Assembly: GCF_000819865.1 (NCBI RefSeq)
Contig: NZ_CDDF01000005.1
Location: forward strand, 355,498 to 419,497
Source of the DNA: Aeromonas eucrenophila
Lineage (GTDB): Bacteria > Pseudomonadota > Gammaproteobacteria > Enterobacterales > Aeromonadaceae
Length of the DNA stretch: 64,000 nt
Direction of reading: 5' to 3'
In this document: one piece after another, positions 35,146 through 44,107 of the stretch
How the letters are laid out: each line of letters begins with the position of its first letter
Numbering within the stretch: the first letter of the stretch is position 1
The notes under the pieces: generated by a model
What the model was told of the DNA's origin: nothing
The model's input: only the letters and a program-made list of their open reading frames with translations
The model's database searches: none
Translations under genes and position numbers: made by a program

Positions 35146-35580
35146 CTAATGACGTAGCACAGAGAGCATCAGATGCCGTCTGGGCCAGGAAGGGGGGTGA
35201 GTACCGCGCAGGCGCAGGAGTGGATCCCGTAACCAGTGATCCAGTACGGCGGTGAGGGCGCGGGGTTGCAGCAACAGGGGGAGGACCAGCAGGGTCAGCA
35301 GCGCCGCCAGCAGGAGCAGGCCGCTGCCGCCGGGGGAGGTGAGGCCGCCGTGCATCTGGCAATCCCCCTGACTCAGGGTCGCGCCGGCTTGTCCGTCATC
35401 GCTCCCATGGCAGGCGAGTCCCTGCATGGCAGCCACCTCGGTGTCTGTGGTCATCACCAGCTTGACCGGGGTGGCATCTGTCGCCCCATGCCAACTGACG
35501 CAGAGGGTGAGATTGCAGACGAGCACCAGCGCCAGCAACAGCCGGGCGATGAGCTCTGTGGGCAATCTCGATGACAACAT
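35146..35580 (-). CDS. small membrane protein with Cys/His/Met loop, first gene of copper operon
   Basis: The product is 144 aa. Two hydrophobic segments (about 10-30, LIARLLLALVLVCNLTLCVS; and about 85-106, GLLLLAALLTLLVLPLLLQP) flank a loop with possible metal ligands: MQGLACHGSDD and GDCQMHGG. The C-terminal tail is basic. GGGA lies 8 bases before the ATG, and a CueR-type promoter lies just upstream. I do not recognise the family with confidence; it could be a copper-related periplasmic or leader-type protein similar to DUF2946 members. Its place at the head of the cus operon suggests copper handling or sensing. Confidence 0.75.
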   Translation of the reverse strand: MLSSRLPTELIARLLLALVLVCNLTLCVSWHGATDATPVKLVMTTDTEVAAMQGLACHGSDDGQAGATLSQGDCQMHGGLTSPGGSGLLLLAALLTLLVLPLLLQPRALTAVLDHWLRDPLLRLRGTHPPSWPRRHLMLSVLRH

Positions 35581-35608
35581 GGACGGTTTCCCTGTGATGA
35601 GTGGGGTG

Positions 35609-35639
35609 AATTTAAACCTTACCTAAAGGAGAAGGTCAA
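35609..35639 (-). promoter_or_regulatory. CueR/MerR-type promoter of the copper operon
   Basis: On the minus strand TTGACC (-35, 35639-35634) and TAAATT (-10, 35614-35609) are separated by 19 bp, the overlong spacer typical of MerR-family control. Inside it lies the dyad ACCTTCTCC / GGTAAGGT, very like the copA promoter of E. coli (TTGACCTTCCCC ... GGAAGGTT). No cueR gene is in the window. Confidence 0.85.
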
Positions 35640-35701
35640 GGCATGACGCCATCAGAGGAGAAACCGGTGACAGGAATGGCGCGGCCGTCACATTGGTAGG
35701 C

Positions 35702-35728
35702 AAAAAAAGCCCCCGCATTGCGGGGGCT
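35702..35728 (-). terminator. rho-independent terminator of the HAE1 RND operon
   Basis: Perfect 9-bp stem AGCCCCCGC / GCGGGGGCT with a 3-nt loop, followed by seven T on the minus strand, 9 bases after the stop. Confidence 0.93.
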
Positions 35729-35736
35729 CGTCAGTC

Positions 35737-38700
35737 TCAGTGCTTCTCTTCGGGGGCCGTGGCGGCCTTTTGCTCCGAGCGCCGCATGATGAGGCGGAAG
35801 AAGAGCGGGATGAAGAAGATGGCGATGAAGGTGGCCGCCAGCATGCCGCCGATGACGGGCCAGCCGAGGGCATGACGGCTGGCGGCGCCGGCGCCGCTCG
35901 AGGTCACCAGAGGCACACAGCCGAGGATGAAGGCGAGCGAGGTCATGACGATGGGGCGAAAACGCAGCCGCGCCGCCTCCAGCGCCGATTCCAGCAGGCT
36001 CATCCCCTCTTCGTGCTTCATCACCGCAAACTCGACGATCAGGATGGCGTTCTTGGCGGCGAGGCCGACCAGGGTCACCAACCCTATCTGGAAGTAGACG
36101 TTGTTGGTGAGCCCCACCGCCCAGGTGGCAAACAGGGCGCCAAACAGGGCGAAGGGCACCGCGGTGATGACCGCGAAGGGCAGGGTCCAGCGTTCGTACT
36201 GGGCCGCCAGGATCAGGAACACCATGATGATGCCAAAGCCAAAGGCGGTGCCGGCACTGCCCGCCGCCTCTTTCTCCTGATAGGCAGAACCCGTCCACTC
36301 CAGCTTGGCCTCGTTGCCGAGGGTCTCGTCAGCCACCTGCTCCAGGGCGGCGATGGCCTGACCCGAGCTGTAGCCGGGGGCCGGCTGCGCCATGATCTTG
36401 GCCGCTGGGAAGATGTTGAAACGCTCGACCAGCTCGGGGCCGGTGGCATCGCGTACCGTCACCAGGCTGGTGAGGGGGATCATGTCGCCCTTATCGGAGC
36501 GCACATAGACGTTGCGAATGTCACTCTTGTGAGCCCGGTAGTCCGCCTCGGACTGCAACTGGACCCGGTAGGTGCGACCGAACTGGTTGAAGTCGTTGAC
36601 ATAGACCTGGCCAAAGGTGGCCTGCATGGTGTCAAACACCGCGTTGATGGGCAGCCCCAGCGCCTTGGCTTTCTCCCGGTCCAGATCCAGGAACACCTGG
36701 GGCACGTTGGCCCGGTAGGTGGTGGTGACACTGGCCAGCTCGGGCCGCTGTTTGGCCGCTTCCAGCAGGCGATCCACCTCGCCGGCGAAGGCCTTGGTAT
36801 CACCCGACCCCCGATCTTGCAGATAGCCTTCCAGTCCGCCCGTGGTGGACATGCCCTGGATGGGGGGCGGATTGAAGGAGGCGACGACGCCATCGGATTG
36901 CCCCATGACGCTGAACCCCTGCAGTGTCTTGGCGAGGGAGAAGGAGTCCTGACCCTCGCCCTGACGCTCGCCCCAATCCTTGAGGGTGATGAAGCTCAGG
37001 CCCCGGTTGCTGATGATGGCGCTCGACAGTATGTCAAAGCCCGAGAAGGTGACCACGTCCTGCACGTTGGGGTTGGCCATGGCGATCTTGTCAAACTGAT
37101 CCGCGACGGCCTGGGTGCGGGTGAGGGCGGAGGCGTCCGGCAGCATGACGGAGGAGATGAGGTACCCCTGATCCTCGTCGGGCACCAGGGCGCCCGGCAC
37201 CTTCAGCAAGAGCACATAGACCCCGGCCAGGATGAACAGGATGATGGTGAAGGCGATGCCGACCCGGCGGTTGAGGAAGGCCACCCCCCGCACGTAGCGG
37301 GCGGTCAGCTTGTCAAACTGGGCGTTGAACCAGACGAAGAAGCGCGCCGGTTCATGGTGTCCCTCCTTGAGCAGGATGGCGCACAGGGCCGGGGAGAGGG
37401 TCAGCGCCACCAGACCGGAGATGGTCACGGAGACGGCGATGGTGATGGCGAACTGCTTGTACATCACCCCCGTCATGCCGCCCATGAAGGCGACCGGCAG
37501 GAACACGGCGCAGAGCACCAGCACGATGGCGACCACGGGGCCGGACACCTCCTGCATGGCGAGGATGGCGGCCTCCTTGGGGGAGCACTTCTTCTCGCTC
37601 ATGATCCGCTCGACGTTCTCCAGCACCACGATGGCGTCATCCACTACTATACCGATGGCGAGCACCATGCCGAACAGGGTCAGCAGGTTGATGGAGAAGC
37701 CCAGCACCAGCATGCCGGCGAAGGTCCCGATCAGCGACACCGGCACTGCGATGCAGGGGATCAGGGTGGCGCGCAGGTTCTGCAGGAACAGATAGACCAC
37801 GCAGAACACCAGCACTATCGCCTCGATCAGGGTATGTACCACCTCCTCGATGGAGATCTTCACGAACTCTGTGGTGTCGTAGGGGATCCGGTACTCCATC
37901 CCCTGGGGGAAGCGAGTCTTGAGGGAGGCCATGGTGCTGTTGATCTGATCCGACACCGCGACCGCGTTGGCGCCGGGTTGCAGGTAGATGGCGATGCCGA
38001 TGGCCTGCTTGCCATTGGCCTTGGCGGTCACGTCATAGTCCTTGCCCCCGAGCTCCACCCTGGCCACGTCTTTCACCCGGATCTTGGAGCCGTCCGGCAT
38101 GGAGCGGATGATGATGTTCTGGAACTCGGTCACATCCTCGAGCCGCCCCTTGGTCTGCACCGTGTAGGTGAAGTCGATGGGGGCCGTGGTGGGCTGAGCC
38201 CCTATCTTGCCGGCCGCGAACTGGGTGTTCTGCTCCCGGATGGCGCTGACCACGTCGCTGGTGGTCAGGCCGAGCTGGGCCAGCCTGTCCGGCCGCAGCC
38301 AGATGCGCATGGCGTAGTCGGTGCCGCCAAACAGCGTGGTATCGCCGACCCCGGGGATGCGCTTGAGCTCATCGATGATGTTGAGCAGGGCGTAGTTGGA
38401 GAGGTAGGTGGTATCGAAGGTGGCTTCCGGCGACTCCAGGGTGATCACCTGCAGTATGGAGGTGGACTTCTTGCGCACCGTCACCCCCTGCTGCTTCACG
38501 TCGTCGGGTAGCTGGGCCATGGCGGCCGAGACCCGGTTGTTGACGTTGATGGTGGCCTGATCCGGATCCGTACCGATGCTGAAGTAGACGTTCAGGTTCA
38601 TCTGGCCGTTGGAGGCGGAGCCGGACTGCATGTAGATCATGTCCTCGACGCCGTTGATCTGCTGCTCTATGGGGGCGGCGACCGTCTGGGAGATGACCTC

Positions 38701-38865
38701 GGGGGTGGCGCCCGAGTAGTAGGCCGTGACCTGCACCACTGGCGGGGTGATCTGCGGATACTGCTCGATGGAGAGGGAGCGCATCGCGGCCAGCCCCGCC
38801 AGAACTATGATGATCGAAATCACGCTGGCAAAGATGGGGCGTTCGATGAAGAACTTGGAAAACAT
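35737..38865 (-). CDS. HAE1-family RND multidrug efflux permease (AcrB-like)
   Basis: This is a proton-driven drug exporter of the inner membrane. The product is 1042 aa with twelve helices and two large periplasmic loops. It begins [20 protein letters not shown], and has the helix-4 proton-relay motif [18 protein letters not shown] with the paired Asp. The substrate-binding and docking loops are present ([20 protein letters not shown]). It is HAE1, not heavy-metal type. The adaptor gene lies 9 bases upstream. No outer membrane factor and no TetR gene are adjacent, so it probably shares TolC. Which Aeromonas pump it equals cannot be told here. Confidence 0.93.
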   Translation of the reverse strand: MFSKFFIERPIFASVISIIIVLAGLAAMRSLSIEQYPQITPPVVQVTAYYSGATPEVISQTVAAPIEQQINGVEDMIYMQSGSASNGQMNLNVYFSIGTDPDQATINVNNRVSAAMAQLPDDVKQQGVTVRKKSTSILQVITLESPEATFDTTYLSNYALLNIIDELKRIPGVGDTTLFGGTDYAMRIWLRPDRLAQLGLTTSDVVSAIREQNTQFAAGKIGAQPTTAPIDFTYTVQTKGRLEDVTEFQNIIIRSMPDGSKIRVKDVARVELGGKDYDVTAKANGKQAIGIAIYLQPGANAVAVSDQINSTMASLKTRFPQGMEYRIPYDTTEFVKISIEEVVHTLIEAIVLVFCVVYLFLQNLRATLIPCIAVPVSLIGTFAGMLVLGFSINLLTLFGMVLAIGIVVDDAIVVLENVERIMSEKKCSPKEAAILAMQEVSGPVVAIVLVLCAVFLPVAFMGGMTGVMYKQFAITIAVSVTISGLVALTLSPALCAILLKEGHHEPARFFVWFNAQFDKLTARYVRGVAFLNRRVGIAFTIILFILAGVYVLLLKVPGALVPDEDQGYLISSVMLPDASALTRTQAVADQFDKIAMANPNVQDVVTFSGFDILSSAIISNRGLSFITLKDWGERQGEGQDSFSLAKTLQGFSVMGQSDGVVASFNPPPIQGMSTTGGLEGYLQDRGSGDTKAFAGEVDRLLEAAKQRPELASVTTTYRANVPQVFLDLDREKAKALGLPINAVFDTMQATFGQVYVNDFNQFGRTYRVQLQSEADYRAHKSDIRNVYVRSDKGDMIPLTSLVTVRDATGPELVERFNIFPAAKIMAQPAPGYSSGQAIAALEQVADETLGNEAKLEWTGSAYQEKEAAGSAGTAFGFGIIMVFLILAAQYERWTLPFAVITAVPFALFGALFATWAVGLTNNVYFQIGLVTLVGLAAKNAILIVEFAVMKHEEGMSLLESALEAARLRFRPIVMTSLAFILGCVPLVTSSGAGAASRHALGWPVIGGMLAATFIAIFFIPLFFRLIMRRSEQKAATAPEEKH

Positions 38866-38874
38866 ACGAACTCC

Positions 38875-40074
38875 TTATTTGCCCGCGCTGTGGTCGATGA
38901 CCTTGGCGGTGATGGCCTGCATCTGCTCGGCGGAGACGGGTTTGACCAGGGCGCCGGGACGGGCCTTCATCAGCCCCTCGACCACATAGTGCTCCCCGGC
39001 TTTGAGGCCGCTGGTGACCAGCACCTTGTCCTCTATACCCTGTCCCAGCTTGACCACCCTGGGTTCGACCTTGTTGTCGCTATTGACCACCATCACCATG
39101 CGATCGGCCTGGGATTGCACTATGGCGCGGGAAGGCACCAGGATGGCGTTCTTGCGCACCCCCAGCTCTATGGTCATGCGCACGAACTGGCCGGGCAGCA
39201 GGGCGCCTTGCTTGTTATCGAAGATGGCGCGGGCGCGTATGGTGCCGGTCTGGGGATCGACCCTGTTGTCGGAGAAGTTGAGATGGCCCGGCTGGGGATA
39301 GATGGAGCCGTCGGTCAACCGGATATGGGTGCGCCAGTTGGCATCGGTGTTAGCCTTGACCTGACCGCTCTTGAGGAAGTTGTCGAAGATGAGGCGGTCC
39401 TGCTCCGAATAGGAGAAGTTCACATAGAGGGGATCGAACTGGGTGATGGTGGTCAGCAGGCCATTGTCACCGCTGGTGGAGATGAGGCTGCCCTCGGACT
39501 GGGAGCTCTTGCTCGCCATGCCATCGATGGGGGCCGTGACCTGGGTGTAACCGAGGTTGAGCGCGGCCTCCTTCACCTGGGCCTGGGCCGCCTGCAGGGA
39601 GGCGACGGCCGCCTCGTAGTTGGCGATGGTATCGTCGTAGTCCTTGCGGCTCACCACCTGGCGACGGTAGAGCGGGATGATCCGCTCCCGGTCGGCGCGG
39701 GCCTTGTTGAGGCGGGCCTGCTCCTGGGCCAGGCTGCCCTGGGCTTGCTCCAGCGCGGCCTGGTAGGGGGCTGGATCGATCAGGAACAGCTCCTGATTGG
39801 CCTTGACCGGTTGCCCTTCCACATAGGTGCGTTTGAGCAGTATGCCGCTCACCCTGGAGCGCACCTCTATCTCGCGAAAGCCGGCCGTTTCGCCGACCAC
39901 GTCGGTGGTGAGGGGCACATCGGTCGGGGTGACGGTGGCCACCACCACGGGCACCTGGGGTTGGGCCTGGGCATCGCCGCCTTTGTTATCGCCACAGCCC
40001 GCCAGCACACCGGCCAGCGCCAGCGCCATGCAGCCGCGTTTGAATGTCTTTCTCCTGATGCCTGGAACCTTCAT
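38875..40074 (-). CDS. RND efflux periplasmic adaptor lipoprotein (AcrA-like)
   Basis: This adaptor joins the AcrB-like pump to TolC. The product is 399 aa. The lipobox LAGVLAGC gives a lipid-anchored N-terminus. Lipoyl half-motifs are REIEVRSRVSGILLKRTYVE and YTQVTAPIDGMA, flanking an alpha-hairpin (about 90-165). The start at 40074 is chosen since AGGAGT lies 6 bases upstream; longer frames upstream are not supported. It is first in a two-gene operon. A dyad ATGT-TTGC-ACAT (40145-40156) in the AT-rich upstream region is a possible operator. Confidence 0.92.
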   Translation of the reverse strand: MKVPGIRRKTFKRGCMALALAGVLAGCGDNKGGDAQAQPQVPVVVATVTPTDVPLTTDVVGETAGFREIEVRSRVSGILLKRTYVEGQPVKANQELFLIDPAPYQAALEQAQGSLAQEQARLNKARADRERIIPLYRRQVVSRKDYDDTIANYEAAVASLQAAQAQVKEAALNLGYTQVTAPIDGMASKSSQSEGSLISTSGDNGLLTTITQFDPLYVNFSYSEQDRLIFDNFLKSGQVKANTDANWRTHIRLTDGSIYPQPGHLNFSDNRVDPQTGTIRARAIFDNKQGALLPGQFVRMTIELGVRKNAILVPSRAIVQSQADRMVMVVNSDNKVEPRVVKLGQGIEDKVLVTSGLKAGEHYVVEGLMKARPGALVKPVSAEQMQAITAKVIDHSAGK

Positions 40075-40309
40075 CTTCACACTCCTGCCGATTGGGCCGC
40101 GATGGCTGTGCGTCATTTTATTATCACTGGGGCTTGTTAACGACATGTTTGCACATTTAACGTTTTGCTAAACAACGGTTTTTAATAATAGAGTGCCAAA
40201 GTTGAACTGGAGCTGTTGTGTGTCGGCCGAGATGGGGGGAGAGGGCTGGGGAAGGGGGGAAGTCGCGACAGTCCGTGACCGGAAGGGCGAAGGAATAACC
40301 AGCAAATAT

Positions 40310-40334
40310 CCCTGGGGGCCGGGGGCCCCCAGGG
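40310..40334 (-). terminator. stem-loop after xthA
   Basis: Perfect 11-bp arms CCCTGGGGGCC / GGCCCCCAGGG with a 3-nt loop, 8 bases past the xthA stop. Only ATATTT follows on the minus strand. Confidence 0.65.
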
Positions 40335-40342
40335 GTGACATA

Positions 40343-41149
40343 TCAGGCGAAGCAGGCCCAGATGGGGGCGTGATCCGAGGGTTTCTCGATGCCGCGCAGC
40401 TCGTAGTCGATGCCGGTCTCGGTCACCTTGTCCTTGAGCGCATTGGACGCCAGGATGAGATCGATGCGCAGGCCCCGGTTCTCGTCAAAGCCCTTGGAGC
40501 GGTAGTCGAACCAGGAGAAGCGCTCGCACTCGGTGGGGTTGGCGGCGCGGAAGGTGTCGGTCAGGCCGAAGCCTTTCAGGCGCTCCATCCACTCGCGTTC
40601 GATGGGCAGGAAGGAGCACTTGCCATCCCGCAGCCAACGCTTGCGGTTCGCCTCGCCGATGCCGATGTCGAGATCCGTGGGGGAGATGTTCACGTCGCCG
40701 ATCAGCACCAGCTGATCGTCCGGGGTGTGGTGGGTCTCGAGGTAGTGCTGCAGGTCCTCATAGAACTTCTGTTTGGCCGGGAACTTGGTCTCGTGATCCT
40801 GGCTCTCCCCTTGCGGGAAATAGCCGTTCATCACCTTGATGATGGAGCCGTCTTCGCGCTTGAAGCTGGCCATGATCATGCGGCGCTGGGCATCTTCCGG
40901 GTCTGTGGGGAAGCCCTTCTGTACCTCGAGCGGCGGCTGCTTGCTCATGATGGCGACCCCGTAGTGACCCTTCTGGCCATGGAACACCACGTGATAACCC
41001 ATGGCCTCCACGTCGGCCACCGGGAAGGCGTCGTCGTGCACCTTGATCTCCTGCAGGCCGATCACGTCCGGCTGGTGCTTGTCGATGATGGCTTGCAGCT
41101 GATGAAGACGGGCGCGCAGGCCATTGATATTGAAAGAGATGATCTTCAT
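40343..41149 (-). CDS. xthA: exodeoxyribonuclease III
   Basis: XthA is the main AP endonuclease and 3'-5' exonuclease of base excision repair. The product is 268 aa, equal to E. coli. The start [19 protein letters not shown] aligns with [19 protein letters not shown]; the catalytic Glu is in [25 protein letters not shown], the segment RIDLILAS and the final [11 protein letters not shown] carry the remaining active-site residues. Neither candidate ATG has a good ribosome site; 41149 is chosen from the alignment. It is a single gene. Confidence 0.96.
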   Translation of the reverse strand: MKIISFNINGLRARLHQLQAIIDKHQPDVIGLQEIKVHDDAFPVADVEAMGYHVVFHGQKGHYGVAIMSKQPPLEVQKGFPTDPEDAQRRMIMASFKREDGSIIKVMNGYFPQGESQDHETKFPAKQKFYEDLQHYLETHHTPDDQLVLIGDVNISPTDLDIGIGEANRKRWLRDGKCSFLPIEREWMERLKGFGLTDTFRAANPTECERFSWFDYRSKGFDENRGLRIDLILASNALKDKVTETGIDYELRGIEKPSDHAPIWACFA

Positions 41150-41287
41150 GTCAGGGATGCTCATGTCGTTTTTATTAGTCGCTATTGGACTAGGAATCCG
41201 CCCCGGATGCAAGTTCAGGGGGCGGGTGGTGGCGCCTGACCCGGCCCCGGCGATCCGGGCCGGGCTTTTGCCGCGGCGCCCGCGTGC

Positions 41288-42250
41288 TCAGCGGGTCATC
41301 TTCTTGACGAACACCACCACAAACAGCGCCAGCGTGAAGCTGCCGGTGAAGGCCTCGAAGGCGGCGAAGATCCGCGACAAGCCTATGGGGGTGAAGTCGC
41401 CATAACCCAGGGTGGTGAAGGTCACCACGCTGTAATAGAGGCATTCCAGCAGGAAGATGGCGTTCTTCTCGAGGCTCGCCTCGGGGCGGTAGATGAGGTG
41501 GTTGCCGTTGAAGCTCAGGCCGAAGAAGAAGTAGAAGATGCTGCAGATGAGGATCAGCAGCAGGGAGAAGAGCACCACCCGCATGGGGGCCTCACCGTAG
41601 CCGCAGAACAGATCCACTATCCAGGACGCGAAACGCTGGTAGGAAAAAAACGGCATCTGCAGGCGGCGCATGGTGAGCTCCTGCTGAATGTAGCGACCGG
41701 ACATGGTGAAGATGCCCTGCGCCTCGGAGGCCTTGCGCAGATCCCGATAGGTCTCCTCGGCCTCTTTCAGCCAGATGCAGGCCTGCACCGGATCCCGCTC
41801 GCGGCGCCCTTTCCTGTCCTGCATCAGCCGCTTGCCGGTGTCCAGATTGTCGAGCCGGGTGTTCTGCCAGCGAATGCCGAGCAAGTTGATGTCGTGCAGC
41901 TCGGCGCAGTGCAGGTTCGCCTCGCTGAGATCGGCCTTCATCAGGCTGCCGCCCTTGAAACGGATGCCGTAGAGGTGGGCGCCGCGCAGGTTCGCGCGAT
42001 AGAGGTTGCACTGCTCCAGCAGAAAGCCTTGGGGTCCTTGCTTGTTCACCAGATTGAGGCCGGACAGCTCGGCGCGGGCCAGTTGCAGGCCGTGGCACAG
42101 CCCCCCCTGGCGCACATAGTTTTCCAGCGCCTGGGCGGTGTCGGGGGACTGGTGATCGGCCTGGGGATTGTGCCAGCGGCACAGGTCGTGCTCTCCGGCC
42201 TCTTCGCTGCAATGGCGGCCATCGGCCACCAGATATCGGCACATTGCCAT
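41288..42250 (-). CDS. pentapeptide-repeat protein fused to a two-helix potassium-channel-like pore
   Basis: The product is 320 aa. The N-terminus carries C4, C14, C24 and H27 (with H13 and H21), a possible zinc site. Residues about 60-135 are pentapeptide repeats (ANLRGAHLYGIRFKGGSLMK, ADLSEANLHCAEL). A basic helical linker follows, then a first helix (VVLFSLLLILICSIFYFFFG), a pore loop with the selectivity filter TTLGYGDF, and a second helix (FEAFTGSFTLALFVVVFV). This layout suits an ion channel whose gate is coupled to the cytoplasmic N-terminal domain. Ion selectivity and ligand are inferred. AAGGGG lies 8 bases before the ATG at 42250. Confidence 0.85.
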   Translation of the reverse strand: MAMCRYLVADGRHCSEEAGEHDLCRWHNPQADHQSPDTAQALENYVRQGGLCHGLQLARAELSGLNLVNKQGPQGFLLEQCNLYRANLRGAHLYGIRFKGGSLMKADLSEANLHCAELHDINLLGIRWQNTRLDNLDTGKRLMQDRKGRRERDPVQACIWLKEAEETYRDLRKASEAQGIFTMSGRYIQQELTMRRLQMPFFSYQRFASWIVDLFCGYGEAPMRVVLFSLLLILICSIFYFFFGLSFNGNHLIYRPEASLEKNAIFLLECLYYSVVTFTTLGYGDFTPIGLSRIFAAFEAFTGSFTLALFVVVFVKKMTR

Positions 42251-42309
42251 GTCGTCGCCCCTTCCTCGCTGAATTGGTATCAGCATAGGTGAGGCATGGG
42301 CTCAGCTGG

Positions 42310-43956
42310 CTAGTTGAACTGGTTAAATTCCTGGCGCAGTTTGCGGAAGCGATCCTGCTGGGCGGGATTCAAGGGGATGCCTTCCAGCACGTCCAGGGTC
42401 TCCTTGCATTCGGCACCAAACTCCGGACTCTTGCGGTTCTTCTGCATCAGCTGCAGCAGCACCTGGATCTTGTTGAGGGCCGCCCCTGTGTTGGCCGGCG
42501 CCCGTCGCAACGCCTCCCGGAAGTGGCCGAGGGCCTGCTCCAGCTCCCCTCCCTGATAGGCCTTGATGCCAAGGTCGTTGAGTTGTTGATAGCGCTGGCG
42601 GCGCTCCTGCACCGTCTTGTCATCCCGGGTGACCTGGATGCAGGTGGTCAGCAGTCGGTCCTCGTCCTCCGCCAGCAGCGCCTGCAGGCTCTCGGCATAC
42701 TCGAACTCGCCGAGCTGGTAGAGCGCGAGTATGGTCTCCCCCAGCAGGGCGGGGGGCATGGTCGCCGGTTGATCCAACCAGTTCTGGTTCGCGCGATAGA
42801 GCATCTTCTTGCCCTTGAGCAGCTCGCCGAGGGCGATCTGCACCCTGGCCTGGCAGATCTGCTCGAACACCGGGTAGTTGAACTCCGCCATCATCAGGGA
42901 ATCGCGGATCCGCGACAGGGCCGAGTTCACCTGCTTTTGCAGGTTGGCGATATGGTAGCCGTCGTTGCTGTTGAGGGCGTAGAGGGTGAGGGTCTGGATA
43001 TAGGCCCCGAGATAATGCGGGGTGCGGTGGATGGAGTTGCGCGACAAGTCGATGAGGGACAGCAACACATCCTTGGCCTGACCGTAGTCGTGGCGCAGCA
43101 GGCAGACCTCCGCCAGGCGGCGGGAGAGTTGGACCGACTGGGGGGAGATGTCCACCGCCCGCCGCAGCTCCTGCTGGGCGAGCTCCCCCTTGCCAAGGGC
43201 GAGCTGGGATTCCGCCAGCCAGAGGTGGGCCTCCACCATCAGCGGGGTGTTCCTGAGGGTCGCCTGCAGGTGGCTCACCGCCTCCTCATGCAGCTCGAGC
43301 GCGTGACAGGCCTTGCCCAGGGTCAGCCGGGCCCAGCTGTTCTCCTGACCTGCCAGCAGTTGGCGCATTAGGCTGCGGGCCTCCCTGGCCTGGCCGAGCT
43401 TGAGCTGGGTATCGGCCTGCAGGCAGCGGCAGAAGTTGGCGAAACGCGGCACCGTATCGGCCTGGGCGGCGCAGGCGGCGATGAGCGCCGGCAGATCGTT
43501 CTGGGTGAGGGCGATGAAGACGCTCTCCAGCGCCTGACGACGGGCGAGGGCCCGCTTCAAGCGAAACGAGAACTGCTCCTGGGAGAAGGGTTTCATCAGG
43601 TATTCGTCGGGCTCGGCCTCGAGGGCGCTCAGCACCATGGCCCTCGAGCTGTCGCTGCTGACCATGATCACCACGCTCTGGGGCGGGATCAGTTGCTGGT
43701 TGCGCAGGCTCTCCAGCAGCTGGCGACCGTTTTCACCGGCGCCCAGCTCATAGTCGAGCAGGTAGATGTCGAAGGTCTCTTTCTGGCAGCGACGCCGCGC
43801 CTCTTCGGCCGAGTTGATGTAGGTGATGCGGTTGATGCCGATGTTGATCAGCATGGCCTTCATCATCATCTGGAAGGAGCGCTGTTCATTGACCAGCAGG
43901 ATGCGCCTGGGTTTGGGTTGGGCTTTTTTTTCTGGCTCGGATTCAGGTGTCTGCAT
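42310..43956 (-). CDS. response regulator receiver protein with TPR-like C-terminus
   Basis: The product is 548 aa. After a short Pro/Glu/Lys tail, a CheY-like receiver domain (about 17-130) has the phosphoacceptor D68 in DIYLLDYELG and the lysine in EYLMKPFSQ. The remaining 400 residues form helical repeats of TPR type (ARLTLGKACHALELHEEAVS; AHLWLAESQLALGKGELAQQ; LNDLGIKAYQGGELEQALGH). No DNA-binding or enzymatic output domain is seen, so output is probably by protein contact. No histidine kinase is adjacent. It ends 60 bases before the channel gene. The start lacks a strong ribosome site and could be slightly upstream. Confidence 0.88.
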   Translation of the reverse strand: MQTPESEPEKKAQPKPRRILLVNEQRSFQMMMKAMLINIGINRITYINSAEEARRRCQKETFDIYLLDYELGAGENGRQLLESLRNQQLIPPQSVVIMVSSDSSRAMVLSALEAEPDEYLMKPFSQEQFSFRLKRALARRQALESVFIALTQNDLPALIAACAAQADTVPRFANFCRCLQADTQLKLGQAREARSLMRQLLAGQENSWARLTLGKACHALELHEEAVSHLQATLRNTPLMVEAHLWLAESQLALGKGELAQQELRRAVDISPQSVQLSRRLAEVCLLRHDYGQAKDVLLSLIDLSRNSIHRTPHYLGAYIQTLTLYALNSNDGYHIANLQKQVNSALSRIRDSLMMAEFNYPVFEQICQARVQIALGELLKGKKMLYRANQNWLDQPATMPPALLGETILALYQLGEFEYAESLQALLAEDEDRLLTTCIQVTRDDKTVQERRQRYQQLNDLGIKAYQGGELEQALGHFREALRRAPANTGAALNKIQVLLQLMQKNRKSPEFGAECKETLDVLEGIPLNPAQQDRFRKLRQEFNQFN

Positions 43957-44107
43957 CTGTCTGGTCAGGGCGCTACGGGCGGTAAGGGAAGTGTGCCACC
44001 AAAGTCCGCAGGCAGGCAATCCGATGGCGCAATTGCCCCGTGCTTTCCCTCCCACATCGGCGACCGATCATCTTGAACCGGTCGCCGCCCTGCTTGAAGA
44101 TGTCTGC

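Noticed and set aside
35740..38511. A 923-codon plus-strand frame opposite the HAE1 pump gene
   Set aside because: Shadow frame; repeats of Asp/Gly/His from antisense hydrophobic codons.
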